Source of the DNA: Streptomyces rishiriensis
GTDB lineage: Bacteria; Actinomycetota; Actinomycetes; Streptomycetales; Streptomycetaceae
Reading direction: 5' to 3'
DNA: 64,000 bases
NCBI RefSeq assembly: GCF_030815485.1
Contig: NZ_JAUSWV010000002.1
Coordinates: 2,728,001-2,792,000, forward strand
The translations under genes were made by a program, and so were the position numbers. This document shows positions 36,613-45,678 of this stretch, in pieces. The notes beneath the pieces were generated by a model. The model saw only the letters and a program-made list of their open reading frames with translations. It was not told the origin of the DNA and did not search any database. Numbering within the stretch: the first letter of the stretch is position 1; every line of letters begins with the position of its first letter.

Positions 36613-38339
36613 ACAGCGCCGAATGGCACGCCCGGATCGAGAGCGCGGGCCAGGTGGCGGGCGCGGGCTTCCTCGTCACCCCCCGCCGGGTGCTGACCTG
36701 CGCCCATGTCGTGCGGCAGGCCGGTCCGGACGCTCTGACGGTGACCTTCACCGAACGCCCCGGCGCCCCCGCCGTACCGGCGCGGGTGGTCGCCGACGGC
36801 GGCTGGGGCGGCGGCGCCACCGACCTCGGCGACCTGGCCGTACTGGAACTGGCGCACGAGGTCCCGATCGCCCCGGCGGCGCTGGCCCCCGTGGACGCCG
36901 CCCACGACCGGCGGCCCGACCGGCCCCGCAAGCTCGTCGTCTACGGCTTCCCGGTCGGTTTCGACGAGGGCACACTCGCCGAATACCGCATCACCGCCAC
37001 GCAGTTGCTCAACCGCGAGTGGATCCAGCTGGAGGCCTGGCAGCCCGGCGGGCAGCCGCTCGCGCCGGGATTCAGCGGCGCCGCGGTCACCCTCGTCGAC
37101 ACCGGTGAGGTCGTGGGCATGGTCACCGCGGCCGCAGGGGACCGGGGTGTGCACAACGGGCGGATGATGCCCACCGAGGTCATGGCCCGCTACTGGCCCG
37201 ACCTGGAGGGCCTGGTGCCCACCTCCGACCACCGCACCGCCGACCGCGCCCGGCTGCGCGCACTCGTCGAGCGTGCCGTGCGCGCGGGCCTGGACGGCGA
37301 TCCGGGGCGGCGCGTGCGGCTCTACGAGTCCGCCCGGGGCCCCCTGGACCCGGACGCTCCCGAGGAGGGTTTCGACTCGCTGTGGTCGGCGGCCCTCTTC
37401 GTGCTGTGCGAGGTCGACGGCGCCGACGCGGCGGCCACCGTCGCCCGCTTCGCCGCCCATGTGGAGAGCCTGTTCCAGGACCCTGTCGAGACGGCCGCCG
37501 AGACCACCGCCGCACCCGAGTGGTCGCCGATCCTCGTCGACCTCCAGCACAGCGGCGCGGGCGACGGACACGTGCGCGTCGAGGTGTCCGCGTACAGTGG
37601 GGGTCGCCGGCATCCGGTCGGTTCCGGCACCGTCCCGCAGGCCGGACTGCGCGCCTTCGTGCAGGACCGGATCGAGGCCGCCTTCCGTTATCTGACGCCC
37701 GGCTGCGACGAGTTGCTCGCGTTCGCGCTGCCCCGTGACTGGATCGACCTGCCCGTGGACCGCTGGGCGAGCACGCCCGACGACGACACCCCGCTCGGCT
37801 GTGTGTACCCGCTCGTCGTCACCGACCAGGCGCGGCGCAGGGCGGGGGTCCGGCATCAGCTGACCCGGGTGTGGAACCGGCTCGACGCGGCGCCCGGCGC
37901 GCGGATGCACCGCGTCGAGTGCGGCAGCGCCGAGGAACCCCGCCGGCTGCGGGTGCGGCTGCGTCAGGACGACGCCTGTCTCGCCGGCTTCGCGACGGTT
38001 CCGGCCGCGTCCCACACCCGCCCGCACTTCGACACCTCGCTGAACGCGCCCGCCCCGATGGTGATCTGGTCCCGGGAGGGCTGCGCCGGCGGGCCCGACG
38101 CGTCCTGCGCCGGCGGGGACGGCTGCGCGGGCAAGACGTTCCTGGACGAGCTCGACACCTGTGTGTCCGGCGTGCCGCCCGCCGAACTCCCGCGCCGGGT
38201 ACTGGCACTGCGCGAGGAGGCCGACGCGGAGGACGGCCACTGGGCGCACGACATCCAGTTGCTGTGGGACGACCCGCGCCTCTTCGCCGACCCGCACGGC
38301 GGCGCGGCCGGCCCCCTCCACCGCTCCCCCGTGACCTGA
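36609..38339 (+). CDS. Trypsin-like protease fused to a VMAP-C-like domain
   Basis: A 576-residue cytoplasmic protein (no signal peptide). Residues 1-190 are a trypsin-like protease with the triad His33 (LTCAHVV), Asp75 (LGDLAVLEL) and Ser156 (PGFSGAAV). Residues about 230-570 match the pattern of the vWA-MoxR-associated protein C-terminal domain: LPRDWIDLPVDRW, PLGCVYPLVVTDQARRR and a final FLDELDTCVSGVPPAELPRRVLALREEAD...LLWDDP. VMAP is the central component of ternary systems proposed to act in biological conflict. It is flanked by the Trypco1 gene and the MoxR ATPase gene. Confidence 0.85.
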   Translation: MNSAEWHARIESAGQVAGAGFLVTPRRVLTCAHVVRQAGPDALTVTFTERPGAPAVPARVVADGGWGGGATDLGDLAVLELAHEVPIAPAALAPVDAAHDRRPDRPRKLVVYGFPVGFDEGTLAEYRITATQLLNREWIQLEAWQPGGQPLAPGFSGAAVTLVDTGEVVGMVTAAAGDRGVHNGRMMPTEVMARYWPDLEGLVPTSDHRTADRARLRALVERAVRAGLDGDPGRRVRLYESARGPLDPDAPEEGFDSLWSAALFVLCEVDGADAAATVARFAAHVESLFQDPVETAAETTAAPEWSPILVDLQHSGAGDGHVRVEVSAYSGGRRHPVGSGTVPQAGLRAFVQDRIEAAFRYLTPGCDELLAFALPRDWIDLPVDRWASTPDDDTPLGCVYPLVVTDQARRRAGVRHQLTRVWNRLDAAPGARMHRVECGSAEEPRRLRVRLRQDDACLAGFATVPAASHTRPHFDTSLNAPAPMVIWSREGCAGGPDASCAGGDGCAGKTFLDELDTCVSGVPPAELPRRVLALREEADAEDGHWAHDIQLLWDDPRLFADPHGGAAGPLHRSPVT

Positions 38340-38413
38340 GCCGCGCCCACCACCCTCCTCACCTCGTCATCGAGTCACGAGCCGCACGAGCCACACCAGA
38401 GTTTCGGAGAACC

Positions 38414-39454
38414 ATGCCGCACTGGTCCGTCTACACCGGCAACAGCGAGCCGCACGACGGCATCGACCGGCTGCCCGCGCCGCCGCCCTGGCGGGCGTTC
38501 GACGGCGAGCCCGTCGTGCCGCCGCCCCGGGACGCGGACGACGAGGCGGCCGTCTCCCCCGACCGCGTGCACCGCGCCCGCTCGTACGTCGCCACCCCGG
38601 AGAGCGTCGAACTCGTCAACGCGGCCCTGGTGCTGCGCCGCCCGCTGCTGGTCACCGGTCCGCCCGGCACCGGAAAGTCCTCCCTCGCGTACGCGGTGGC
38701 CCGCGAGCTGGGTCTCGGCCCGGTGCTGCGCTGGAACATCACGAGCCGCTCCACGCTGGCCGACGGCCTCTACCAGTACGACCCGCTGTCCCGGCTGTAC
38801 GCGGCCCGGCAGGCGGCGTGGCGCGAACGGGGCGGGGATGCCGGGGCCGAGGACGGCGGCGGGGTCGAGGACCATCTGCGTCTCGGCCCCCTCGGCACGG
38901 CCCTGCTGCCCTACGAGCGCCCGCGCGCGCTCCTCGTCGACGAGATCGACAAGAGCGACCTCGACCTGCCCAACGACCTGCTGAACGTCCTGGAGGAGGG
39001 CCAGTACGAGATCCCCGAACTCATGCGCGCCGCCCGGCACTCCGCCGAGGACGTCACCGCCGGGGTCCTGGCCGACGGCTCGGACGACCCGGTCGCCGTC
39101 ACCCGGGGCCGGGTGCGCTGCCGCGCCTTCCCGTTCGTCGTGCTGACCAGCAACGGCGAGCGCGAGTTCCCGCCCGCCTTCCTGCGCCGCTGTGTCCGGC
39201 TGAAACTGCGCCGCCCCGGCCGGGAACAGCTCACCGAGATCGTCCGGGCCCACCTCGACACCCCGCCGGGCGAGGCGGAACACCTCATCGACCGCTTCCT
39301 GGCCCGCGCCGCCGACGGCGAACTGGCCACCGACCAGCTGCTGAACGCGCTCTACCTCACCGGGGTCGCCGGACTGGACGCCGACTCCCGCGACGCACTG
39401 GCGGAGCGACTGATGCCCTACCTCAGCGCCACGGCGGACGGCGATGGCTTCTGA
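38414..39454 (+). CDS. MoxR-type AAA+ ATPase
   Basis: A 346-residue AAA+ protein. Walker A is GPPGTGKSS at residues 82-90, Walker B LLVDEIDK at 173-180, sensor 1 VLTSNGERE and the arginine-finger region FLRRCVRL. It belongs to the VMAP-associated MoxR group by context: protease/VMAP-C gene upstream and large vWA-like protein downstream. These ATPases are thought to remodel or signal through the vWA-type partner. The ATG at 38414 follows GGAGA. Confidence 0.9.
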   Translation: MPHWSVYTGNSEPHDGIDRLPAPPPWRAFDGEPVVPPPRDADDEAAVSPDRVHRARSYVATPESVELVNAALVLRRPLLVTGPPGTGKSSLAYAVARELGLGPVLRWNITSRSTLADGLYQYDPLSRLYAARQAAWRERGGDAGAEDGGGVEDHLRLGPLGTALLPYERPRALLVDEIDKSDLDLPNDLLNVLEEGQYEIPELMRAARHSAEDVTAGVLADGSDDPVAVTRGRVRCRAFPFVVLTSNGEREFPPAFLRRCVRLKLRRPGREQLTEIVRAHLDTPPGEAEHLIDRFLARAADGELATDQLLNALYLTGVAGLDADSRDALAERLMPYLSATADGDGF

Positions 39455-42400
39455 GGAGACACCGGGGGGCGAGATGTCGGCCCTCGACCGGTTGACCGCA
39501 CTGCTGACGGCCGCGACGGACACCGCACCCACCCCCCGCGAGCTGGCCGAACTGCTCTGGCTCGCGGGGCTGTCGCACGACCCGGAGGAGCCGTCCCGGC
39601 CGACGGAGCCGGAGACGGCGGCCACGGCACCCGATCCGGACACCGACGGCGCCCGTGGCGGCCCGCCCGGCGACACGGTGGGCGGCACACCCGACAGCGC
39701 TCCCGACCGTACGGCCGGGAGCACCTCGCCGAAGGCCGCGCCCGCCGCCCTCGCCGACCGTGTCCCCCTCCGCCTCCCCACGCCCGCGAGCGCCGCCGAC
39801 TCCGGTGGCGACTCCCCCGGCGGCGACGCCCGGAACCGTCCGGTCCTCGCGCCCGCGCCCGCGATGCTCCCGCACCCCCTCGCCCTCCAGCGGGCCCTGC
39901 GTCCGCTGAAGCGCACGGTGCCCTCGGCGAGCGCCCGCCTCCTCGACGAGCGGGCGACGGCCGACCGCATCGCACGGCTGGGCGCCCACCCGGACGTCTG
40001 GCTGCCCGTCCTGCGTCCGGCGCGCGACCGCTGGCTGCGACTCGGCCTCGTCCACGACACCGGCCCGACGATGCCGGTCTGGCGGCCCCTCGTCCGTGAA
40101 CTGCACGCCGTCCTGGCCCAGTCGGGCGTCTTCCGGACGGTCACCTTGCACCCGGCCGCACCCGACGGTGATGCGCGGCAGCTCCCCGGCCCGGCGGACG
40201 GCCGGACGGTGACCCTGATCGTGAGCGACTGCATGGGCCCGCAGTGGCGCCCCGGCCCGGCGGGCGAGCGCTGGTACCGGACCCTGCGGCACTGGGCGAC
40301 CCGGATGCCGCTGGCCGTCGTACAGCCGCTGCCGGAGCAGCTGTGGCCCACGACGGCTCTCCCGGCCGAGCCGGGTGTGCTCTCCTCCTCGCACCGGGCG
40401 GCCCCGCTCTCGGCGCTCACGTTCACCCCGTACGACCCCGAGGCGGCGCGCCGGCCCGGTGCGGCCCTCCCGCTTCCCGTCCTGGAGCCGGGCGCGCCCT
40501 GGCTCGCCAACTGGGCCGCGCTGGTGGCGAGTCCGGGCGGCGCCCGCACCCCGGGCGCGGTGGCCTGGTTGCCCCCGGCGCCCGTCCCGCCCCCTCCTGC
40601 CGGCCCAGGGGCCGCCGACCCGGCTGCTCCGGCCGCCCAGGACCTGGTGCTGCGCTTCCGCGCCACCGCTTCCCGGGAGGCCTTCCGGCTGGCCGGCCAC
40701 CTGGCCCTGGCCGTCCCCTCGGTCCCGGTGATGCGCCTCGTCCAGCGAGCCGTGAACCGCGACCCGCGACCGCAGCACCTGGCCGAGGTGATCCTCAGCG
40801 GCATGCTGACCACCGTCCCTGGCCCGCCCGGCTCGTACGACTTCCGCCCCGGCGTACGGGACCTGCTGCTGCGCACCCTGCCGCGCACGACCCGCGGCCG
40901 CACCCGCGAACTCCTCGACCGGATCGGCGGGTTGATCGACGAGCGTGCGGGCCTCACGACGGGCGAGTTCCGCGCGGAGACCGGCGGGACCGACGGCACG
41001 GCCGGCGCGTTCGCGACGGTGAGCGCGGAGACGATCCGCAGACTGGGCGGAGACGTCGAGGCGGCGGGACCGCCGGAGACCGGCGTCGGCACGCGTCCCA
41101 CCCTCCTCTTCGAGACCGCCACCGATCTCGCCGCCCGTCCCGAGACCCGGATCACGCTCGAGTACGCCGTGCACGAGGTTCTCGCGCGGGGCGATCTCAC
41201 GCCCCAGCAGTACGAGGTGCACGTCCGCGGGAACGGGTACGTCGTCCGGATCCAGCCCGAGGCGTATCTCCTGCCGGTGCTCGCGGCCGCCCTGCGCGGG
41301 CTCCCCGGTCCACTCGCCGAGTCGGCCGAACCTCCTTGTCTGCGGGTGACGTTCCAGGACGGCCACGAGTCCCCGGCGGCCCCGCAGGGCACCGCCCCCG
41401 TCCTGCTCACCGTCCCCCCGGCCCTCTACGCGGCCTTCGCCGAGAGCTCCGCCGCCTCCGGGCCACACCGTTTCCGGCCGCTGTTCGGCGACGCCCCGGA
41501 CGCCCCGCCGCTCGCCTGGTACTGCCCGCTGCCGCTGGACGAGGGCGCGGCGGGCGACCGCAAGGACGTGCGGGACCTGGTGCGCGGGCCCTTCCTCACG
41601 CGCGACCTGCGCCAGCTGGGCATCCCCGCCCCGGGCCGCACCGCGATCGTGCACACCGGTCCCGACAGACCGCTCACCCTCCTCGACCCCGTGCTGTCCT
41701 ACGAGGGCCGCCCGCCGCGCCCGGCGACGTACTACGAGGTCGACCTGACCCCGCGGCACGCCGTCCACCGGATCTCCCTGCCCAGCTCCGGGAAGGGCGT
41801 CTTCACCGCCGCCGTCGAGCTGACCTGGCGGGTCGAGGACCCGGTGGCGTTCGTGCGGGCGCAGAGCGCGGACGTGCCCGAGCGGCTGCTGGCGCATCTG
41901 CGGGCGACGGCCTCACTCGTCACCCGCCGCCACTCCGTCCGCCGGGCGGCCGGCGCGCAGCGGGCCGTCACCTCCCAGCTGGGCAGGTGGCCGGTGCCGG
42001 GTCTGGCGGTGAGCTGCGCGCTCACCCTCGCGCCGGACTACGCCCCGCCTCCCGAGGCGCGCCGGCCGGCCGGCCGCTCCGCACGTCCGCTCCAGGACCT
42101 GCTCGCCGGCGCCGAGACCGTGCTGTTCGGCTTCGACGGGCCGCTGATCCGGCTGTTCACGGCGACGACCGCCCGTGCGGCAGCGCTCGACCTGCTCGCG
42201 ATCGTCGCCGAACACCGCGACCCCGAGGACGCGCTGGCGGGCCGTCCGCCGGTCCCCCCGGGCGCCGCGGGGCGGGAGCTGTTCGTGCACCCGCTGGACG
42301 TGCTGCGGGCCTTCGCCCAGGACCGGCTGGGCCCTCTGCTGCGGGACCGTCTCGACCGGCTGGAGCTGAGCGCCGTACCGGACGCGCCCAGGACGCATCA

Positions 42401-42785
42401 CTCCGTCGTCCTCGTCCGCACCCTGCACGACGCCGGACGCCGGGTCGGGGTTGCCACGGACGTCTGCGCGGCGGCCGTCCACCGCTGTCTGGAGTCCTAC
42501 CGGCTGCCGCTGCGGGCCGGCGTACACGGCCGCGACGACGACCTCGGCCTCCTCACGCCGAACCCGCACCGTCTGCTGCACGTCCTGGGGTCGCTCGACG
42601 CGCCCGCCGCCACCGGCGTCCTGATCGGCTCCACGCTCGCCGAGCTCGCCGCCGCCCGGGCCGCGGGCCTGCGCTTCCTCGGTCTCGCGCGCAATCCGAC
42701 CGTCGAGCAGGCATTGCTCGGGGCGGGCTGCGACGCGGTGGTGCCCTCCCTCACCCCGGTACTGGAAGCGGCCCGCGCGCTGTAG
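39444..42785 (+). CDS. Large SAV_2336-like protein with vWA-like, SPFH-like and degenerate HAD regions
   Basis: A 1113-residue multidomain protein. Residues 1-40 are helical (LDRLTALLTAATDTAPTPRELAELLWLAG), then a low-complexity linker. At about 150-340 lies a vWA-like fold with an altered metal site (LGLVHDTGPTMPVWR, Asp205; VTLIVSDCMGPQW). A region at about 762-865 (GVFTAAVELTWRVEDPVAFVRAQ) recalls SPFH/flotillin domains. The C-terminus (from 890) is HAD-like but reads LFGFDGPL, with Gly896 at the nucleophile Asp position, and the second acid motif is lost. It overlaps the MoxR gene; a start at 39474 with a better ribosome site is possible. It is presumably the third component of the ternary system. 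Confidence 0.82.
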   Translation: MASEETPGGEMSALDRLTALLTAATDTAPTPRELAELLWLAGLSHDPEEPSRPTEPETAATAPDPDTDGARGGPPGDTVGGTPDSAPDRTAGSTSPKAAPAALADRVPLRLPTPASAADSGGDSPGGDARNRPVLAPAPAMLPHPLALQRALRPLKRTVPSASARLLDERATADRIARLGAHPDVWLPVLRPARDRWLRLGLVHDTGPTMPVWRPLVRELHAVLAQSGVFRTVTLHPAAPDGDARQLPGPADGRTVTLIVSDCMGPQWRPGPAGERWYRTLRHWATRMPLAVVQPLPEQLWPTTALPAEPGVLSSSHRAAPLSALTFTPYDPEAARRPGAALPLPVLEPGAPWLANWAALVASPGGARTPGAVAWLPPAPVPPPPAGPGAADPAAPAAQDLVLRFRATASREAFRLAGHLALAVPSVPVMRLVQRAVNRDPRPQHLAEVILSGMLTTVPGPPGSYDFRPGVRDLLLRTLPRTTRGRTRELLDRIGGLIDERAGLTTGEFRAETGGTDGTAGAFATVSAETIRRLGGDVEAAGPPETGVGTRPTLLFETATDLAARPETRITLEYAVHEVLARGDLTPQQYEVHVRGNGYVVRIQPEAYLLPVLAAALRGLPGPLAESAEPPCLRVTFQDGHESPAAPQGTAPVLLTVPPALYAAFAESSAASGPHRFRPLFGDAPDAPPLAWYCPLPLDEGAAGDRKDVRDLVRGPFLTRDLRQLGIPAPGRTAIVHTGPDRPLTLLDPVLSYEGRPPRPATYYEVDLTPRHAVHRISLPSSGKGVFTAAVELTWRVEDPVAFVRAQSADVPERLLAHLRATASLVTRRHSVRRAAGAQRAVTSQLGRWPVPGLAVSCALTLAPDYAPPPEARRPAGRSARPLQDLLAGAETVLFGFDGPLIRLFTATTARAAALDLLAIVAEHRDPEDALAGRPPVPPGAAGRELFVHPLDVLRAFAQDRLGPLLRDRLDRLELSAVPDAPRTHHSVVLVRTLHDAGRRVGVATDVCAAAVHRCLESYRLPLRAGVHGRDDDLGLLTPNPHRLLHVLGSLDAPAATGVLIGSTLAELAAARAAGLRFLGLARNPTVEQALLGAGCDAVVPSLTPVLEAARAL

Positions 42786-42915
42786 GGCCGCCGGCCGAAC
42801 CGGGCGACTCCCGCACGGAAGGCGGTACCGGCGGAAAACGGCACCGGCCGGGGCCAACTGGCCTACCCTGACCGGGATTTGAAGATCTCATGAAGATTCC
42901 GAGGGGGAACCACTC

Positions 42916-44406
42916 ATGTCCGGAACGCCGTCAAGACGTACCGTCCTGCGCGGACTCACGGTCACCGGGGCCGCGGTGACCGGCTTCGATCCCGGCGCCC
43001 GCGGTTGGGCCGCGACCACGGCCGGGGCGGACTCCGGGTCCGTCACCGAAGTGGCCAGGGTGCCCCGGCTGGACGGCACGCTCGGCACCGACGACCCCTC
43101 CCTGGCGGCGGCGGCCGACGACTACGGACACATCGTGCACCGCCGCCCCTCCGCGGTCCTGCGCCCGGGCTCGGTCCGTGACGTCGTCGCCATGGTCCGC
43201 TTCTGCAACGACCACTGCGTGCCGGTCGCGCCGCGCGGCCAGGGACACGCACCGTTCGGCCAGGCGCAGGTGGACGGCGGTCTGGTCATCGAGACCGCGA
43301 CACTCGCGGACATCGGCCCGCTGGGTCCCGGCAGCACCACCGTCACCGTCGGGGCGGGCGCGCGGTGGAGCACCGTCGCCCGGGCCACGCTCGCGCACGG
43401 CCTCACCCCGCCCGTGTTCACCGACTACCTCGAACTCTCCGTGGGCGGCACCCTGTCGGTGGGCGGTCTGGGCGGCCAGGCCCACCGGCACGGCGCCCAG
43501 GTCGACAACGTGACCGAGCTGCGGGTCGTCACCGGGGCGGGCGAGCTGGTGCGCTGTTCCCCGTCCCGGCGCGCCGACCTCTTCCACGCCGTCCTGGCCG
43601 GCCTCGGCCAGTGCGCCGTCATCGTCGAGGCCACCCTGCGCCTGGTCCCCGCGCCCCGGACCGTGCGGCGTTACCAGCTGACCTACGACGACCTGGCGGT
43701 CTTCCTCGACGACCAGCGCGTCCTGGTCCAGGACGGCCGTTTCGACTATGTCGAGGGACAGGTCCAGGCGGACGCCGCCGGAACGTTCGGGGTCTTCGTC
43801 CTGGAGGCGGTGGCCTACGGCCCGCCGGTGGGTCCCGCACCGGACGACACGGCGCTGCTGCGCGGTCTGCGCCACGACCCCGCGAGCGCCCACTCCACCG
43901 ACCAGCCCTACTACGACTTCCTCGACCGGCTGGCCCCGGTCATCGCCGCGATGAAGGCGGCCGGTATCTGGACGTACGCGCACCCCTGGCTCAACCTCAT
44001 GCTGCCCGGCACCTCCGCCGCGGCCCTCGGCGCGCGGATCCTGGGCGGGCTCACCCCGGCCGACGCGGGCCCCGGGGCCGTCGTCCTCTTCTACCCCCTG
44101 CGCGGCGACCGCCTCACCGCCCCACTGCTGCGCAGCTCCGACGAGACCGTGTCGTACCTCTTCGACGTGCTGAGCGCCGCCCCGGCGGACGACACCGCCG
44201 CCGTCGACCGTCTCCTGGCGACCAACCGCGCCGCCTACGAGGCCACCGCGGCGACCGGTGGCACCCACTACCCCGTCGGCAGCATTCCCTTCACGCCCGC
44301 CGACTGGCGCACCCACTTCGGCCCGGCCTGGCCGGCACTGGAGTCGGCGAAGCGGACGTACGACCCGCTGGGGATCCTCGTCCCGGGGCAGGGCATCTTC
44401 GGCTGA
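42916..44406 (+). CDS. Tat-exported FAD oxidoreductase, cytokinin-dehydrogenase-like
   Basis: A 496-residue flavoprotein with a twin-arginine signal (PSRRTVLRGLTVTGAAVTGF). The FAD_binding_4 domain has the RGQGHAPFGQ motif with His111 as likely covalent FAD attachment site, and TLSVGGLGGQAHRHGAQVDNVTELRVV. The C-terminal half carries TYAHPWLNLMLPGT, close to the substrate-domain signature of cytokinin dehydrogenases. It may degrade plant cytokinins or oxidise related N-alkyl or alcohol substrates outside the cell; activity is inferred from family only. It is monocistronic. Confidence 0.85.
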   Translation: MSGTPSRRTVLRGLTVTGAAVTGFDPGARGWAATTAGADSGSVTEVARVPRLDGTLGTDDPSLAAAADDYGHIVHRRPSAVLRPGSVRDVVAMVRFCNDHCVPVAPRGQGHAPFGQAQVDGGLVIETATLADIGPLGPGSTTVTVGAGARWSTVARATLAHGLTPPVFTDYLELSVGGTLSVGGLGGQAHRHGAQVDNVTELRVVTGAGELVRCSPSRRADLFHAVLAGLGQCAVIVEATLRLVPAPRTVRRYQLTYDDLAVFLDDQRVLVQDGRFDYVEGQVQADAAGTFGVFVLEAVAYGPPVGPAPDDTALLRGLRHDPASAHSTDQPYYDFLDRLAPVIAAMKAAGIWTYAHPWLNLMLPGTSAAALGARILGGLTPADAGPGAVVLFYPLRGDRLTAPLLRSSDETVSYLFDVLSAAPADDTAAVDRLLATNRAAYEATAATGGTHYPVGSIPFTPADWRTHFGPAWPALESAKRTYDPLGILVPGQGIFG

Positions 44407-44640
44407 TCCCACCGCGCGCCTCCCGGAGGGGACTGTATTTCATACTTACTTTGGACATGTGAGACAAACCCTTCATAGGGGAAACCCCCATTCGGGCGCG
44501 CCCCGCCCGGCCCACCTGAAAAGGCGGCCGCCTTCCCGCCCCCGCACCATGCGAAGGAGGCCGACCGCCCGGCGGCCCACACACGAGAGGCCCGCCGGCC
44601 CGGCGAGCCCCCACGGTCTGTGCTCTCGGGAGGACCTGCC

Positions 44641-45678
44641 ATGACCGCCAGTCTGGAGCAGCTGCGCCGCTGCCACTTCGCCGTCGATCTGGGAGCGGCG
44701 AGGACGCGGGTGTACGTGAAGGGGGCCGGGCTCGTCGTCGACCAGCCGTCCGCCGCCGCCGTCAACACCCGCACCGGTGCGCTGATCGCGGTCGGCGAGT
44801 TCGCCGAGAAGATGACCGGGCGCACGCCGCACTACATCCGGGTCGTGCGCCCGGTCTCCGGCGGCACGGTCGTCGACATCGAGATGGCGCAGCGCATGCT
44901 GCGCCATCTCCTCGGCGACAAGATCCGCCGCCAGCTGCGCCGCAAACCGTTCCTGCGCGCCGCCGCCTGCACCCCGCACGACGCCGACCCGCTCGCCCAG
45001 CGCGCCGCGATCGAGACCCTGGTGGGCCTCGGCGCCCGCCGGGTGGAACTCGTCGACACCCTGATCGCGGCCGCCGTCGGCTGCGGGCTTCCCGTCGAAC
45101 GCCCCGAGGCCACCATGATCATGGTGTGCGGGGCGGCCGCCACCCAGGTCGCCGTCCTCTCCCTGGGCTCGATCGTCACGGCCGAGCGGATCCCCGTGGG
45201 CGGTGAGGCGGTGGACCACGCGATCGTCCAGCACCTGCGTCATGAACACGAGCTGATGCTGCCCAGCCAGTCCGTCCGGCCCCTGCAGGTCGCCCTCTCC
45301 GGCAACGGCCTCACCCCGCAGGGCCCCGCGTCCACGGAGATCCACGGGCGGGACGTCGCCACCGGCCTCGCCCGTTCCGTGCAGGTCGACACCGCGGCCG
45401 TGCGGGACGCCATCGAGACCCCGCTGACCGCCGTGCTCGACGGCATCGGCAGGGTGCTGCGCGAGTGCCCGCCCGACCTGGTCGCCGACCTCGCCGACCG
45501 CGGGATCATGATGGTCGGCGGTTCCGCCCTGCTGCCGGGCTTCGACCAGATGCTGCGTCAGGCCACCGGCATGCCGGTCCACATCGCGGAACGGCCCGAC
45601 ATCTGCGCCGCGCAGGGCCTGGGCGCCATGCTGGAGGGGAAGATCGAGCCGCTGACCCTGGACCCGCTGGGGGCCTGA
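44641..45678 (+). CDS. mbl: MreB/Mbl-like actin homologue
   Basis: A 345-residue actin-fold protein. It shows the phosphate-1 loop FAVDLGAARTRVYVKG, the MreB-like YIRVVRPVSGGTVVDIEMAQRML, and the adenosine motif GIMMVGGSALLPGFDQML. The phosphate-2 loop, normally DIGGGTT, reads MVCGAAATQVAVLSLG and lacks the acidic residue, so nucleotide hydrolysis may be impaired. The Streptomyces Mbl proteins that help build the spore wall are a good match, and matB and mbl lie in the same neighbourhood in S. coelicolor as I recall. The ATG at 44641 follows GGGAGGA. Confidence 0.88.
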   Translation: MTASLEQLRRCHFAVDLGAARTRVYVKGAGLVVDQPSAAAVNTRTGALIAVGEFAEKMTGRTPHYIRVVRPVSGGTVVDIEMAQRMLRHLLGDKIRRQLRRKPFLRAAACTPHDADPLAQRAAIETLVGLGARRVELVDTLIAAAVGCGLPVERPEATMIMVCGAAATQVAVLSLGSIVTAERIPVGGEAVDHAIVQHLRHEHELMLPSQSVRPLQVALSGNGLTPQGPASTEIHGRDVATGLARSVQVDTAAVRDAIETPLTAVLDGIGRVLRECPPDLVADLADRGIMMVGGSALLPGFDQMLRQATGMPVHIAERPDICAAQGLGAMLEGKIEPLTLDPLGA

